Source: Punctularia strigosozonata HHB-11173 SS5
Taxonomy: Eukaryota; Basidiomycota; Agaricomycetes; Corticiales; Punctulariaceae
Direction: 5' to 3'
Length of the DNA stretch: 64,000 bases
Assembly: GCF_000264995.1 (NCBI RefSeq)
Contig: NW_006767457.1
Span: forward strand, 1-64,000
Translations under genes and position numbers: made by a program
Notes under the pieces: model-generated
What the model saw: only the letters and a program-made list of their open reading frames with translations
Told to the model about the DNA's origin: nothing
Databases searched by the model: none
In this document: piece by piece, positions 46,101 through 57,823 of the stretch
How the letters are laid out: every line of letters starts with the position of its first letter
How positions within the stretch are numbered: position 1 is the first letter of the stretch

Positions 46101-46512
46101 TGCCGGAACTGCCAGGGACACCCGTCGACAAGCAGCGCAACCCCCTCTGCTGCCTGGCCAAACCCCAGCGGCCATCGCCGCCGCTTTTCGAACAATGGGG
46201 AATCCTAACGTAATGCTTGGCGACTGGCCGAGGAGAGGCATGACTCCTGAAGACGCGCTGCGCCGAGCAATGATGCAACTCGCACCTCGGCGTGGCGATT
46301 TGGATGGTGCGCCCACCCAGGACAACACCACCCCTGCCATAAGACAAGAGGTTGCTATGCAGATTGAGACTACTCGAACGATCACTGGCACTCCGGAGAT
46401 GGACCAGGACGGCGATGATGGTGTTACGTTTCGGGCGGCGAACATGGTGGTGGAGGAGGACTCTGTAGCGGCAGCCTTCTCTCCCTCCGACGACGCGATG
46501 ATGCTCGATTGA
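43119..46512 (+). CDS. MUB1/samB-type MYND zinc-finger protein
   Basis: Regulator of about 1013 residues. In yeast Mub1 partners the E3 ligase Ubr2 to degrade Rpn4; in Aspergillus samB affects morphogenesis. Exon 1 (43119-43197) gives MRESNFAFPVQNRACVCISS and QLYDRR; after a 250-bp intron exon 2 continues ALDTTSPLPLFNSLSHLTYL, the conserved armadillo-like N-terminal part, through HAAYRFSLAFQCVVNIGVRG. A basic, Gln/Arg-rich helix (RNQRQARRQQQLEQRQREQA) leads into a long disordered Ser/Thr/Pro region with short repeated acidic tracts. The MYND finger is at about 45783-45910 (LCGRWESYPREFAKCRRCRK, YCGKECQSTAWSEGHRFWC). A 48-nt intron (45734-45781) just before it has no stop and a length divisible by three. 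The tail is acidic. Confidence 0.88.
45734..45781 (+). other. In-frame, stop-free intron before the MYND finger
   Basis: GTGAGT...ATACAG, 48 nt, divisible by three and without a stop. Removal gives CANMLCGRW, as in the family; retention would insert 16 residues directly before the first zinc ligands. Confidence 0.7.
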
Positions 46513-47004
46513 GTATGGTGGACACGTCCCTTCCCTGCCGCTCCTTCATAAGATGATTTAATGTTTCCTATATTTCAGACATTTTCTCTTGACTTCTCTG
46601 GATACACCGCACGCTCTCTCGTCATTCAACACCTACACCCATGACCATCCTTGTCCACCCTCTCGCACATACTCTGCGGTCAACTCGCACAACCTCCTGC
46701 TACCCATTTCGCTCGCTAGGGCTATCTGATTGACATAGTTTCACATGTTCTCGCAATGTTCCATAGCATGTCTATAATCCGAACCAAGCGCAATACATAT
46801 CATCCCGAGACGTTATTGCTGTGTGCAACTCGTGGCAAAGTTGCGCTTTTGCGTGACGTGATGAGTGACCGGAAGAATCCGGTGACCTGTGGTGACGTGG
46901 GTGTTCCCAAAAATTCGAGAGACTTCCACCTTGCCAACTTGACTGTGGTCACCTCCATCCAACGCCTTCTTCCTACTTCGCCTTCCTTGTTTTCCCTCCT
47001 CCCA
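46513..47004. promoter_or_regulatory. Intergenic region and HSP10 promoter
   Basis: The 3' flank of the MUB1-like gene and the promoter of HSP10. It contains one good heat-shock element; no gene is seen. Confidence 0.55.
46914..46926 (+). promoter_or_regulatory. Heat-shock element upstream of HSP10
   Basis: TTCGAGAGACTTC fits nTTCnnGAAnnTTCn with one mismatch (GAG for GAA) and correct 5-bp phasing, 79 bp upstream of the HSP10 start codon. HSF1 control of chaperonins is general knowledge; binding here is inferred. Confidence 0.6.
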
Positions 47005-47509
47005 ATGGTTCGTGCTCGCTTCTTACCCTTTCAAGGCGGTTCTCAACGCAATTCGGAACTATAGGCTGCTCAGACGACCCTCAAGACTATCAAGTCTCTT
47101 GTTCCCCTGTTCGACCGCGTTCTCGTCCAGAGGTTCAAGCCTGAGACGGTGGATACTTGAGACTGTCACGGCCTTCCAAGTGCATGTATACTGACGCGTA
47201 CACTGGACAGAAAACCGCGTCGGGTATCCTACTCCCCGCTTCGGCGACCAAGGACCCGCTCCCGGAGGCGACTGTGCTCGCCGTCGGCCCCGGTGCGACG
47301 GACAAAGATGGAAAGGTTATTCCCATGGCCACGAAGCCTGGTGACCGGGTGCTCCTTCCTGGTTGGGGTGGTAGCTCAATAAAGGTCGGCGAGGAGGTGA
47401 GCTAGATTCGCATTGTTCAGAAAATCGACCGCCCGCCTGCTGACATCGCTGCCTACAGGAATACTACCTCTACCGCGACTCCGAGATCCTTGCCAAGATC
47501 CATGAGTGA
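47005..47509 (+). CDS. Mitochondrial 10-kDa chaperonin (HSP10/GroES)
   Basis: Co-chaperonin of HSP60 in the mitochondrial matrix; seven subunits cap the folding chamber. Four exons (47005-47007, 47074-47148, 47211-47396, 47459-47509) give a complete 104-residue protein, the normal family length. The first coding exon is the ATG alone. Then come TTLKTIKSLVPLFDRVLVQR, the mobile loop around TASGILLPASATKDPLPEA, AVGPGATDKDGKVIPMATKP, GDRVLLPGWGGSSIKVGEE and EYYLYRDSEILAKIHE. The joins are exact in phase. No ATG closer to TTLKT is in frame, and the split start is the only way to reach the conserved N-terminus. Confidence 0.93.
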
Positions 47510-47885
47510 ACGTGATAGTCGCAGTCGACCTTCGCGTCGTGGGATTTGTGCCCGAGGTGGTTCCGGATTCTGAGGGTTACGAGGTGTCGTGTGCAATCAA
47601 TTGCCGCACGATTTGAGACCAAAATCATACATCCGCTATTGCTACTATGTCGCTAATCGCATTGCTTTGCATCGAATTAATACATCGCATCCCCACTCAG
47701 AATGTTATACTGCCACGAAGGAAGAAAGCAACTGTTGCTTGTTGAGCACTGTCCCATCCCTGAAGCTGTTCAACTCAAGCAAGAACTTCGAGCAGGAGGC
47801 ACAAGCGACAGCGAGTTACTCGTCCTTAGTAATCTATCTGACACTTATTGGCAGCGTTTGAATGCCGTGCAGATGCTTTTCTGTC
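47510..47885. other. Intergenic, HSP10 3' flank
   Basis: No gene is supported; short plus-strand frames carry no motif. Confidence 0.5.
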
Positions 47886-48662
47886 CTACACACAACGATA
47901 TATGTCCATGAAAACTATCGGTATTGTAGTCAGCGCTGAAGAAGGGGGTAGATAGCTGCACCACAGACCTGTGACCGAAGTCGGTGTCCTCTGGACCATC
48001 TTTCCGACGCCGAGGAACATAGCCAAGTTTATATCTTCGAATCGTTCGTCTCCCGTCTCGAGGTTGACTACGAACAGACAATCCACGTCAAATGGTGTCC
48101 AAGCGCCCAAGCAAGGATCAAGGCTCACAGGAGCATCGTACATATTCACCCTCTGCGAAACATAACATGAGCATGCTGTGACACCTCATACGCTATCTGA
48201 CGAACCTTCAGGGGGCTGGAGTAGCATGGCCTTGCGCTCCTCGGGTTTCACGGGAACTCGCAAACCTTGTCTTCTGGTCAGTACGATCTTGAACCGCAAG
48301 CAATCGCCTGACCATGTGCTTTGAATTGAATGGTGCTCGAGCAGGGTAATGGGCCCTTGTGCTCCTCGTCCATGACGAGCAGATCCAGAATGTCGAGGTC
48401 GTATCCCACTCCCGGCTTGAAGTGGAAGACGTCTTGACCGTTCGGCTGTTGCAGCAACCGTCAGAACGAATGGAGCATGCGGCTCGAATGACTGACCAGG
48501 ACAGTCCCTTGGCCCCACTTGGATGTCCAGCGACCGCCGGTGAAACTATTCCAGCACCGAAGTCCATGATCATCTGCTCGACATCGACCACAACCCGAAG
48601 CTCGTGCTGGAGCACCGGTAGGGCAGTCGAGACAGCTACGAAGCGCTCCGCTTCGGGCAATT
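47886..48662 (-). CDS. Possible uncharacterised gene
   Basis: I do not recognise this. Several minus-strand frames look protein-like in composition: FHFKPGVGYDLDILDLLVMD, RVPVKPEERKAMLLQPPEG, MYDAPVSLDPCLGAWTPFDV and LFVVNLETGDERFEDINLAM. They lie in different frames and could be exons, but I could not fix all the joins. Agaricomycete F-box/beta-propeller-like proteins have similar phrases, which is only a guess. It may be a degraded gene. Confidence 0.25.
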
Positions 48663-48706
48663 AGGAGTCGTCGAGTTGAGTTGGCTCAGTTCTATTCCTA
48701 TACTTT

Positions 48707-49717
48707 TTGACAATATTTAGAGATATTCACCTCGCCGACTGTCAAGCTCGTAACTCGGTTGCCTCGACATCCGTCCCTGTTGCTGTTGTCGCCTTCTTAT
48801 GCAGCGCGTCGGCGTGCTTCGTATTGAGCTCGCTATACCACGTCTTTGAGTGTCATTCGATCCACGTAAAGCGCGCGCCAAATCATCCATGCCTCGGAGT
48901 TCATAATTTCCTTAGCTCTGCAGGAGGTTTTAGTTGCTGGATTATACCGGGATTATCGGTTCGTCATGTTCTTCGTTTGACACACCGCTCTCTGATGAAC
49001 ATTTTTCAAGGCCTTATAGTGGCTTCGAGCTATCCCTGGAACTACTATTACTGGTTCTGCGAACCCCGCTACCAGTTGTTCTACTTGTCAAGCGTAACCG
49101 TTGTTGGAGTCGGTGCGTCAGTACCGTCTCTCGAGAAAGGTTGAGTGGGGTGCCGATTCTTCAGCGCTGGTGCAGGAGCAGCCGCCGCTATCGCGAGTCC
49201 ACGGTATAGCCGTCCTGAGCATGCCTCCGCAAGAGTGCTGGTGCTATTTTCTTCCTCTACCTACGTTGAAATCCACTATGATGAATGTTAACGGTGCTAT
49301 ATAGCTCTTCACGTCCCTCATGGTTATCAACGTCACTGCTCTCGTCCACGCCGCGATACGCGATGGGTTCCAGAAGCTCTGCGAGACTATGGGTGTCCGA
49401 TACATCCTCTGTTCTTGGGCGTTCTATTTGCTTGGGGGAGTCCTGTAGTACGTCCATGACGACAAGATGTGCTCCACAACCGACGGGATGCAGTGCGAAG
49501 AGATTTCCAGAGAGCAAGGCGCCTGGAAGGTGCTACGGTTTCTTCGAATGCTAGCGTGTCCGTGCTGAACGAACCTCTTCGCAGGTTTGACATATTCGGT
49601 GCCTCTCACCCGCTCCTGCACATATGTGTGATCATCGGTGCCGTTCTGCACTACGTCACTGTCTTGCGAATATTCCATCATTGGCACCCTGCTGTTGGTC
49701 TGGCCAATGGTACGTAA
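48707..49717 (+). CDS. PAQR / IZH (adiponectin-receptor-like) protein, 5' part missing
   Basis: Seven-TM membrane protein family with zinc-hydrolase-like motifs that acts in lipid and zinc homeostasis (yeast IZH1-4). Recognisable segments are VVAFLCSASACFVLSSLYHV then FECHS (TM2 with the conserved Ser and His), LDYTGIIVASSYPWNYYYWF and CEPRYQLFYLSS (exact splice), SPRYSRPEHASARVLV, LCSWAFYLLGGVLY, and RRFDIFGASHPLLHICVIIG followed by AVLHYVTVL (TM7 with the conserved His pair). The N-terminal region with the NIxxHLxG motif is not found upstream on the + strand. The join near 49118-49170 does not keep frame. The gene is thus either 5'-truncated and decaying, or the upstream exons are too diverged to see. 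Confidence 0.6.
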
Positions 49718-50085
49718 CGTCCTTGACGAGATAGGGTGTTCGTTCACTGAATATCTGCGTCTAGATGTTTGCGATGCGCGCTGATTCGACAGGCCATACA
49801 GACCATCTCATCTAATGCATAATCTGTGCTCGTCACATAGCTTTGGGCAGTGTCAGAAGATGTAACCTCCAGACCATCTTCATGTATTACATGGCGGAGG
49901 TGATACGGTAGTATACGACCATACAAGTACAACTAAACATACTTTCGTCCTGAAATAAGAACAGGGGAAGGGGAGAGAGAAGCTCCATGGAGAGGATATA
50001 AGTCAAGAAAAACGGGAGATCATGGAAACAACATCAGAGTCAACACTTTCAGTAAACAACAAGACGCCACATTTCGCGATGTATA
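49718..50085. other. Intergenic between converging genes
   Basis: Nothing recognisable beyond the 3' flanks of the PAQR-like gene and the transcription factor gene. Confidence 0.5.
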
Positions 50086-53000
50086 TCATGCCGTTGCGCT
50101 CGAAATGTTTACCCTCCTATACCTGTCCGGGAGGCCCGCTATGGGTCGCGCGCCATCAATCCCTCCCTGGTACCCATCTTGCTGCTGCCCCTCCTCTCCG
50201 CCCGCTTGCGGATCTGCCTCATCAGCCGGATACGACAACATTGTCCGCTTCGTGTTCTCCGGACCCAGCGTCTGGCTCGCGAGCCGCTTGAAGCTTGGCC
50301 GACCAGAACCATCCCCGTCCGAGGTAACGGACGCGCCGTCGTCGCTTCCGCCGGCCGGAGGGCGCATGGTCGTGTCGGGCGGTGGGCCCATGCGACCCTG
50401 CGACGTGCCCGGGCGGCTACCGCTCGCTTCGCCGCCGAGCGCGCCGGTGAGACTCGACGACGAGTTGGACGACGAAGGCCGGCTCTGAGCGTTGAGTGTC
50501 GCGTTCAAACCCGATGCCGAGAGGTTCCCTCCGGCGCCGGATTGGTGACCTTGCTGGCTCGAGGTCGCCTGAGACGGAGGTTGGGGCGACACGCGCGGCT
50601 TTTTCGGGGCGATATTGAGACGCATCGGCATCCTGCGCGCGAGCACCGCCTGCTCGTACGACCGCAGGTCGTCCGACCCATTGGGAGCGCGGGCGTAGGC
50701 GGCATGAGCGACGTTGTTGTAGTTGTTCGCGTTGATCTGCTCGACGCCGGGCGTCTGGGGGTGATGGTGATACGGCGGTTGTTCGACGTTCGCGGCGGCT
50801 GGCGTCTTCACGGACGGGAGCGAGGCGACGCGGCTTAGACCGCGCTTCAGCCCTCCAGGTCGAGCGAGATTATCCCCGTTGACGCCTACACATTGTATAT
50901 GAGGAACCAGAATGCATGCGAGAAGTGGGACAAACGTACCGCTAGGCTGGCCAAGGGGACCACCCCCGCTCAACGGCGTCTTCAAATACTGCTTCCAGAA
51001 ATCACGCAGCTCCTTGGTCTCCACCTCCTTCGAGCTCAACGGCGTCTTGCCATCTGCAACAACGCCGGCGTCATTCACGAACTCGCCAACAAGATCCTCC
51101 CAGGAGGATGGTGGCAAATCACCTTTAGAGTAGTCAAAGCCGAGCTGCCTGCTCAACGTGCTCAGCGGCGTCTTGAACGGCGAGAAGAGGCCGGAAAACG
51201 GCCCCTGCCTCTCCTTCTCCCGGTTCGGCATCGGCGTCTGCATGTCGAAGGCGCCTATGATCGACGACGTCAGAAAAAATCGGGCGTCGTCGCGGGCCAG
51301 AACCATAACGAACCGGGTGTCATGCCGCTGAAGAACGGTTGACCGTCGTTCGCCAGGCCAGCAAGGACGTTGGGATCGTCAAGGCTCATCAGTCCGAACG
51401 CGTTCGACACGCCGTCCGGCTGCTTCCCGTCACCATACACTGCGAGAAAGACGGTCAACCATCCGTACTGTTAACAAGAGCCGAGTTGGCGCTGCTCACC
51501 TTTAGGCGACAACTGCGCATTATGGTGGACGTTTCTTCCCCCTTCGGAAGCGACGCTCCCGGCGCGCTCGTCTCCGCCCGGGAAATGTCCCGCAGAACTC
51601 GCCGCGCTGGCATCGCTCGCCGAGCTGGCATCCGACGCGTTCCGAGCGTGATGCGCGCCGTTCAACCCACCGTTCGGATGCCTGAACGACGCGTACCCGT
51701 CCTGCGCGTGGGGCTGATGCTGTTGTTCGTTATCGAATAGGCCCTCGAAGGCCGTCGTCTCGTACTTAACACCGTCGTCCGAGGACGGTGGCCATCCCGA
51801 TATGGTGGTGGCCGTGGTGGCCGCCGGGTTCGAGTCGAATCTCGGGCGGATCAATTCAGCTAACAACAATAAAAAAAGGACATCAATAAATACCGACGCT
51901 CCGTATTCGTACACACAGGCACACAACATAAGAGAGAGGAAAGGAAGAGAATAGGAATCACTTACATCCCCCACTACGCGCGGCCGCCGCCTGAGCTGCT
52001 TCCTGCACCTGCTGCTGCACCATTTGTCGCCTGAACATTTCCGCATGCATCCTGTACCGCATCCCAGCGTCCTGGCCGATATTCGGCGGCAGCTGTCCCT
52101 GCGTCATTCCGTGCAACTGCGGCTGCGTCATGTGCGGGGAGCTGCCCGCGCTCGTACCCGAGTCGATGGAATCGCGCGTCGAACCTGACATGGTGAGCGA
52201 CGGGGTGGGCGACGACGAGCCGACGCGGTTCATAAGATCGCCGGTGGGTCCGTACACTGCGTTCTGGCTCTGTGTCTGGGTAACGGGCGGAGGCATCGGA
52301 GGCGCCGGGAACGTGAACTGGTGGTTGCCGTAGAGCCCCTGGAGCGCGGTCGAGCCGACGCTGTTGGTGGGTCCAGGATTGATGCCGCCGGCCAGGCCGG
52401 CGGGGTGAACGTAAGGTGCGTGCGGACTAGCGTTGGCGTCGACAGATGAGTGCATCGTCGGGCTCGCGTTCGGGTTCAGGCCAGGGTTGTAGCCAGTTTG
52501 GTTGAGGATGAAGGCGTCATCCGAGTATCCCCTCCCGTGTCCGGGATTGAACGAGGTGGAAGGGGGATTGTGGATGGAGCCTGTCTGGGCGTACAGGCTG
52601 GGACCGGCGAACGAGTAGTCGGAGAGAGGGGGCAGACCGAGGTTGAAGTTGTTCGAGGAAAGTGCGACGGATCCTACAGGTGGCAAGTTGATTCCACTCG
52701 CAGCCGCGTTTGATGCTACCAGAGTTCTATGTGAGTCATGCGATGCGGATGGTCAACGACTGGGACGTACTGGATCCGGGCATCCGAGGTGGCATGTGTC
52801 CCGGGCCTGCTGGGGCTGTTTGTCGGTGGAATTTGATATATGTACATCGCGTCTTCCGTTGAATACATTTCGCTGACGGGAAGAGGTCAGTATATGCGTC
52901 GACATATTCGGAAAGGGAAACGATCCAAGGCTCGCATGACGTCATCACATTGGGTGACGATAATGCGAAGTAGACACGATCGAACACAGAACTGGGTAGA

Positions 53001-53616
53001 ACAAAAATGAATGGAAAGAACTACGAGTACTCACAACATGGATTAGCGCCGTCGCAGGGTAATGTACCTTGTACGCATTGATCGCAAGCTTGTTTCGAGG
53101 TCGTAGCACGGCATGCAGCTGCAGCACCTAAACATAGGCTGTGATTAGCGTCGAAGTTAGAGCTTTTTCAGTCGAACCGAGACTGGGGCGGCGCGAACTA
53201 GCAGGATCTGACTCCGCGACGAGCGAACAACAAAAACGTGGGAAAATAGTGTAGTCCGTCCACTCACCCTTCCTGCGCTGGTTCGAGGGCGCGTTCGTCA
53301 CTGGGGGCTTTTCCGATGCGTGGCATTTGTTAATGTGGCGAGAGAGGAGGTCCGAGCGGGCGAACTGGTCGCCGCAGTGTTGGCACTTGTACGGGCGGTC
53401 GCCGGTGTCTGTCGAAGGGAAGGGTCAGCATATATGCTTTGACGCGCTTTGTCACGCGAGTCAAGCGGGCGCATATAGTCGAGTGGAGGGACTGTATGCG
53501 CGGCCTGGGTGGGGTGAAAGTATGTAACGAGACTTACGAGATCGCATGTGTCGGGCGACATGCTGCGGCCTGGTGAACGTCGCCTGGCAGACTGGACACT
53601 TGTGATCTCCGGCCAT
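50086..53616 (-). CDS. CMR1-like transcription factor: two C2H2 fingers plus Zn2Cys6
   Basis: Nuclear regulator with an unusual fungal-specific combination of DNA-binding domains, known from Cmr1/Pig1 of ascomycete melanin pathways. The N-terminus reads HKCPVCQATFTRPQHVARHM then, after an intron, YKCQHCGDQFARSDLLSRHI with NKCH: two C2H2 fingers. Further exons give CRATTSKQACDQC, LPCDGANPC and AKCIQRKTRCTY, a Zn2Cys6 cluster. The long remainder is disordered, rich in Ser, Pro, Gln, Asn and Gly, with KTPLS-type repeats (SPFKTPLSTL, DGKTPLSSK, LKTPLSGGG), possible proline-directed phosphorylation sites. The start is the ATG directly before the first finger. Introns in the finger region are short; the downstream exons are long. 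Targets here are unknown; melanin is not implied for a basidiomycete. Confidence 0.82.
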
Positions 53617-55187
53617 CGTGGCGATTTAGGCAGTGTCGATGCTGCGAAAGGTGGGGAGAGGATCTGGAGCAGGGCGGAGCCGAGGGTCTAGTAGGGAGCG
53701 CGACTGAATGGAGTGGGCGGGGAGTGATGGGGTGGAGCGGAAGAGGCGATCCTTCGGTGAGAGCTAAGCCTGCGATGGGGCCGGCGGTATGTGGTGTACA
53801 GGGGCTTTGTGTGTTCGGGACGTTGAGCGCGTCGACGGCAGTTGGCGTCGGGGACGGTGGAGTTGGTCGTCGTGGAGCAAGGAATTGGAACGAGCGTCGG
53901 GTCGGGCAAAAGGGGCGGTCGATGTGTGATTCCTCAGGCGAAGGGGTGCGACGAGTTGTGGAGCACCATGACGCGTGAGAAAGTGACGCACACCCCGGTT
54001 CTCAGGCGCTGATATGGTTTAGGAACGCGCGCGCTTCGTTGGCCGCACCGCCCATGGCCCGTTTCGAGAACCCTCCAGTCCTCCCCAGAGCCAGCCACTG
54101 GCGTCGCCCGGTTTCCTCCCCGCCGGCCCCGTCCGTCCGAGCACAGTCTGCGACTTTCCCTTCCATGTGTGCTTGCGGGCCTTTCCTGTGTATTCTCGCC
54201 CCGCCTCGCTCGTTCCAAGGCCTGTCAGATGATATGACATCATAGATCCCTTCTTTTCGGTTACAGATCCGCGCTCATTCTGTCGCGCTTCTCGCAAACG
54301 CGGAGATGACGCCATCCGATTCCGCTCGGTCCCTAGAACCTTTGACGCCCATGGCAGCCAAACAACGCCTGTCTCGTCGCTACTTACTCCTGTCTCACTT
54401 GCCGTGCCTTTTCCGTGTCTCAGTCTGATAACTTCCAACAAAGGCCTGGCGCCAAAGCTTGTTGACTGCGGGCTGGTCATCCATGGCCCGCCGGGCACTT
54501 GGAAGCCACCCTGGAGATGGGCGCGCTAATTGATAGCGACCGTACCTGTTGGCATGCGAACGTTCGACATGAGAACTGCCCTCTTTCCGCGAGTGGAAAG
54601 ACCGAACGCGCGCCTTGCCAATCGTTCGGCCCCGAATCCCACCCTCTGCCGCTACGCCTAGCTAAAGTCGGCGCCACGTTCTCGAACTCTATGCCGTCCG
54701 AACAGTGGCCATATGAACTCGATATCTATGCAGTATGAGCAGCAGATACAGGGTCCTGGTTTCATGTCATCTTCTGGCTTTGTGCCCGGGCATATGACCC
54801 CGGAAGAACGCACCCCATCCGCACGACCATTCCTGCGTATAACGTTATTGTTATCGGTATGACTGCTACCGGCCATTCAGACTGGAAGCTGGCTATGATA
54901 TTAGCGAGAGACCGCTCGTAGACGACATTTTCCCTTCCGGTCAAGAATGGTCTTGCCCTGCGACAGACCACCAATGACCATGCACGACTGTTCGCCTTGA
55001 CCTGCGTCACCGTAGGTTACCGTCCCCGAATAATCAACCCTTGATTTGCCTAATACCCAAATCCGACCCTATCGTGACGACTGCGCACGTACAGAATACT
55101 TAGGCACCGCGTATGACGCAACGCGTACCCCAGATGCGAAGCATACTGCATTCGGTTCGCGTTATCGCATTATTCCGAGCTCGAAGC
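53617..55187. other. Intergenic, 1.6 kb
   Basis: Promoter side of the CMR1-like gene and the 3' flank of the next GMC gene. A minus-strand frame at 54019-54498 is open for 159 codons, but its composition (Arg/Gly/Ser-rich) and lack of motifs do not support a gene. Nothing else is seen. Confidence 0.45.
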
Positions 55188-57253
55188 TCAGGACGAAGCA
55201 GCAGCAGCCTTGACGAACTCGGCGCACCGCTCGGCGACCATCACCACGGGCGCCTGCAGATGCGCCCCGGGTATCGTCGGAAACACGCTCGCGTCCGCGA
55301 TCCTCAGGTTCGCCACGCCGTGCACCCTCAGCCGATCGTCCACCACCCCGCCTTCCGCCTCGGGCGCCATCCGGGCCGACGACGAATAATGATACGTCGT
55401 CCCCGCGTTCTCTCGAACCCACTCGTCCACCTCGCGGTCCCTCTCCCCGGGCGGCGCCGACCACGGCGTCATCGGTACGACCCCCTTCCCCTCCACAGGC
55501 AACCGCGCCTGAAACGCCAGCGCGAACCGGACCGCCTTCCTCAACACCACCACGTCCTCCGGGTCGCTCAACAGCCCCAGATCCACCACCGGCGCATCCC
55601 GCGCATCCTTCGACGCGAGCCTCACCGACCCGACCGACCTCGGCTGCACCGCCGCGCACAAATAGCTAAACACGCCCCTCTTCGGCGTCCCCTGGTTCGT
55701 GGGCGGGTCCGAGTCCACCGGGAGGAACATCACCTCGATATCCGGCACGTGCCGTGGCGTATGCCGGTGCGCGTGCTCGAGCACGTCCTTCCTGATCGCG
55801 GTCCCGTCCTCGCTGAGCGCGGAGGAGGGCAGGAAGATCCCGGCCTGCTGCACTTGCGAGCCAAAGATGCCCTCGCGCGTGAACACGTATTTGAGCAGCT
55901 GCCCGACGGCGAAGAGCGGTTTGGCTTGCAGGCCTTCGATCGATTCTTCGAGCGGGACGTGGTATTGCACCGGGACGCTGACGTGGTCTTGCTGCGACAT
56001 GCCGTCAGTAATTGGGGACCAGGCGAGTCTAGAGCGTGATATAGATACCAGATGAGCGCCCACACCGGGCATGTCGCGGACAACTTGAATCTTGTGGAAT
56101 TCGAGATCGGCTCGAGGACCTATGCCACTGTCGTCCGCGTCAACTTCGCCCGTCATCAACCCGGTTGAGTGTGGATCTCTACCTGAGCAGGAGGAGTTGA
56201 GGAGTGATGATAGCGCCAGCGCACAGTATGATCTCCCTGGTCGCCACTACGGAGTACTTCGCGGTCCCTTCGCCCTTCGCCGTAGCATCATCACCGAATT
56301 CGACGCTCGTCGCGCGAATCACATCGCTCTCCTTGTCGAACCCGACGCGATGCACCAACGCGCCCACAGAGATCGTCAGCCGACCTTTCCTCTCGCTGAC
56401 CAGCTTTTGAGGCAAGAACGCGTCTTGAATCATGTTCCGTTTCCCGTCCTTTGCGATCGTCGAGTCTAGTCGCGAACACCACGCGACGGGCCCGTTCGGA
56501 TCGTTCCCGTCCGCCACGACCGGCACGCCGAATGTCGCAGCTGCATCGTAGTTCCTACGCATATAAGTACAAGCTACGCCGCCTCAAAAGTCCGGGTCAC
56601 TCACTCTTTCACCACGTTGAAATTTATGTCTCCTTTGATCTGCGTCTGCCACGGACCTGTGTGCATACCGAACGTCAGCGACAACTTCGCAGCAAGCCCA
56701 GCGGTACACACCCTCCGACCCCATGAACGCCGGTGTGTCCTTCGGCGGTATCCACATTTGCGACTTTTTGAACGCCGGCTCGACGTCCTCCCACCCCCAC
56801 CCCTGCCTCCCCGCAATCGCCCAGGCGTTATACTCCCCCGGCACGCCGCGCGTATACAGCTCGGCGTTCACGAGCGTCCCCCCGCCGAGCCCCTTCCCTC
56901 CGATCATGTCGACCACCCGCCCGCCGAGCCCGGGCTGCGGCACCGTGCGCTGACGATAGACCGGCGCGGTCTTCGTCGTGAAGTTGCTCGCGAGGAGCGG
57001 GACGTGCGCCGCCCATCCGTCGACGAGCGGGCCGCGCTCGAGCAGCAGCACGCGCGCGTTCGGATCTTCGCTCAGCCGCGACGCGACGACGCAACCCGCC
57101 GTGCCCCCTGCATATCCCATCGTGAACCTCCATGAGCACGACGTTGAGATGTCAATGAGTTTGCGAAATCGCACCTCCGACGACGACGTAGTCGAACGTC
57201 TGCCCGTCCAAGCTCTTCGGCGCGCTCGTAGGATAGGTCGAAAACAAGCCCAT
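55188..57253 (-). CDS. Intracellular GMC oxidoreductase
   Basis: FAD-dependent alcohol oxidase/choline-dehydrogenase-like enzyme. There is no signal peptide: the start MGLFSTYPTSAPKSLDGQTF runs directly into YVVVGGGTAGCVVASRLSED (FAD-binding motif, rebuilt across the intron at 57176-57119). Then come VLLLERGPLVDGWAAHVPLL, the signature MIGGKGLGGGTLVNAELYTRG, an ATREIILCAGAIITPQLLL block (second signature) and DMPGVGAHL. The catalytic region reads TTYHYSSSARMAPEAEGGVV and ends PTIPGAHLQAPVVMVAERCA, with the two histidines in YHYS and GAHLQ. It differs from the GMC gene at 39-41 kb in having no secretion signal and a different active-site context. The last exon is long and very GC-rich, and its antisense frames are shadows. 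Joins at 56590-56720 are approximate. Confidence 0.85.
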
Positions 57254-57823
57254 GTCGGCGTCTTCAGGTCGGTTGGAGGCGGTCCGTTCGCGATGTCGAC
57301 GTCCTTGAGGGGCTTTTACGACCGCCGTCCGTGGAGATGGTACCCACGAGAACCTCCATAGCCAGCACTGCCGTCAGATGCGTACGAGATGGCATGGAAC
57401 GGAACTAAACAGGGGAACGGTCAGACTGCGCAGTTATCTCACGCCCGTCTATTTCGGAAAGCCCTTTACTCATCATACTCATCTCATTCCATTTATACAT
57501 TCCGTTTACTTGTAACTACGCCAACATGTAACTCGACGCACTCATGGCTACTCCTTTGTGCTCAGGCTCTCTAGAGCGATTGCCTGGGCGCTGTGCTGCT
57601 CAGGCCACGTTGCCGTCTCTTGCTGCCCAGCTGATCGAATATATACAGTATGAAACTCTGGAATATGTTCCAAATCAGCAGTGCTTGTAGAGTACAATAC
57701 ACCTATGAGAAGTATCTATAGGGTGGGCTATAGGCTTGGTCTGTCCCCTATACTCAGTCATCCCACTCCGCAATGAATCGTTGATTCTACAGGGCATCGG
57801 CGCTGTTTGTTACCGAATACTTA
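57254..57823. other. Intergenic
   Basis: Promoter of the GMC gene and the 3' flank of the 7-TM gene. Nothing else is recognised. Confidence 0.45.

Noticed and set aside
54019-54498. 159-codon minus-strand frame in the intergenic region
   Set aside because: Composition Arg/Gly/Ser-rich without hydrophobic core or motif; likely chance in GC-rich DNA.
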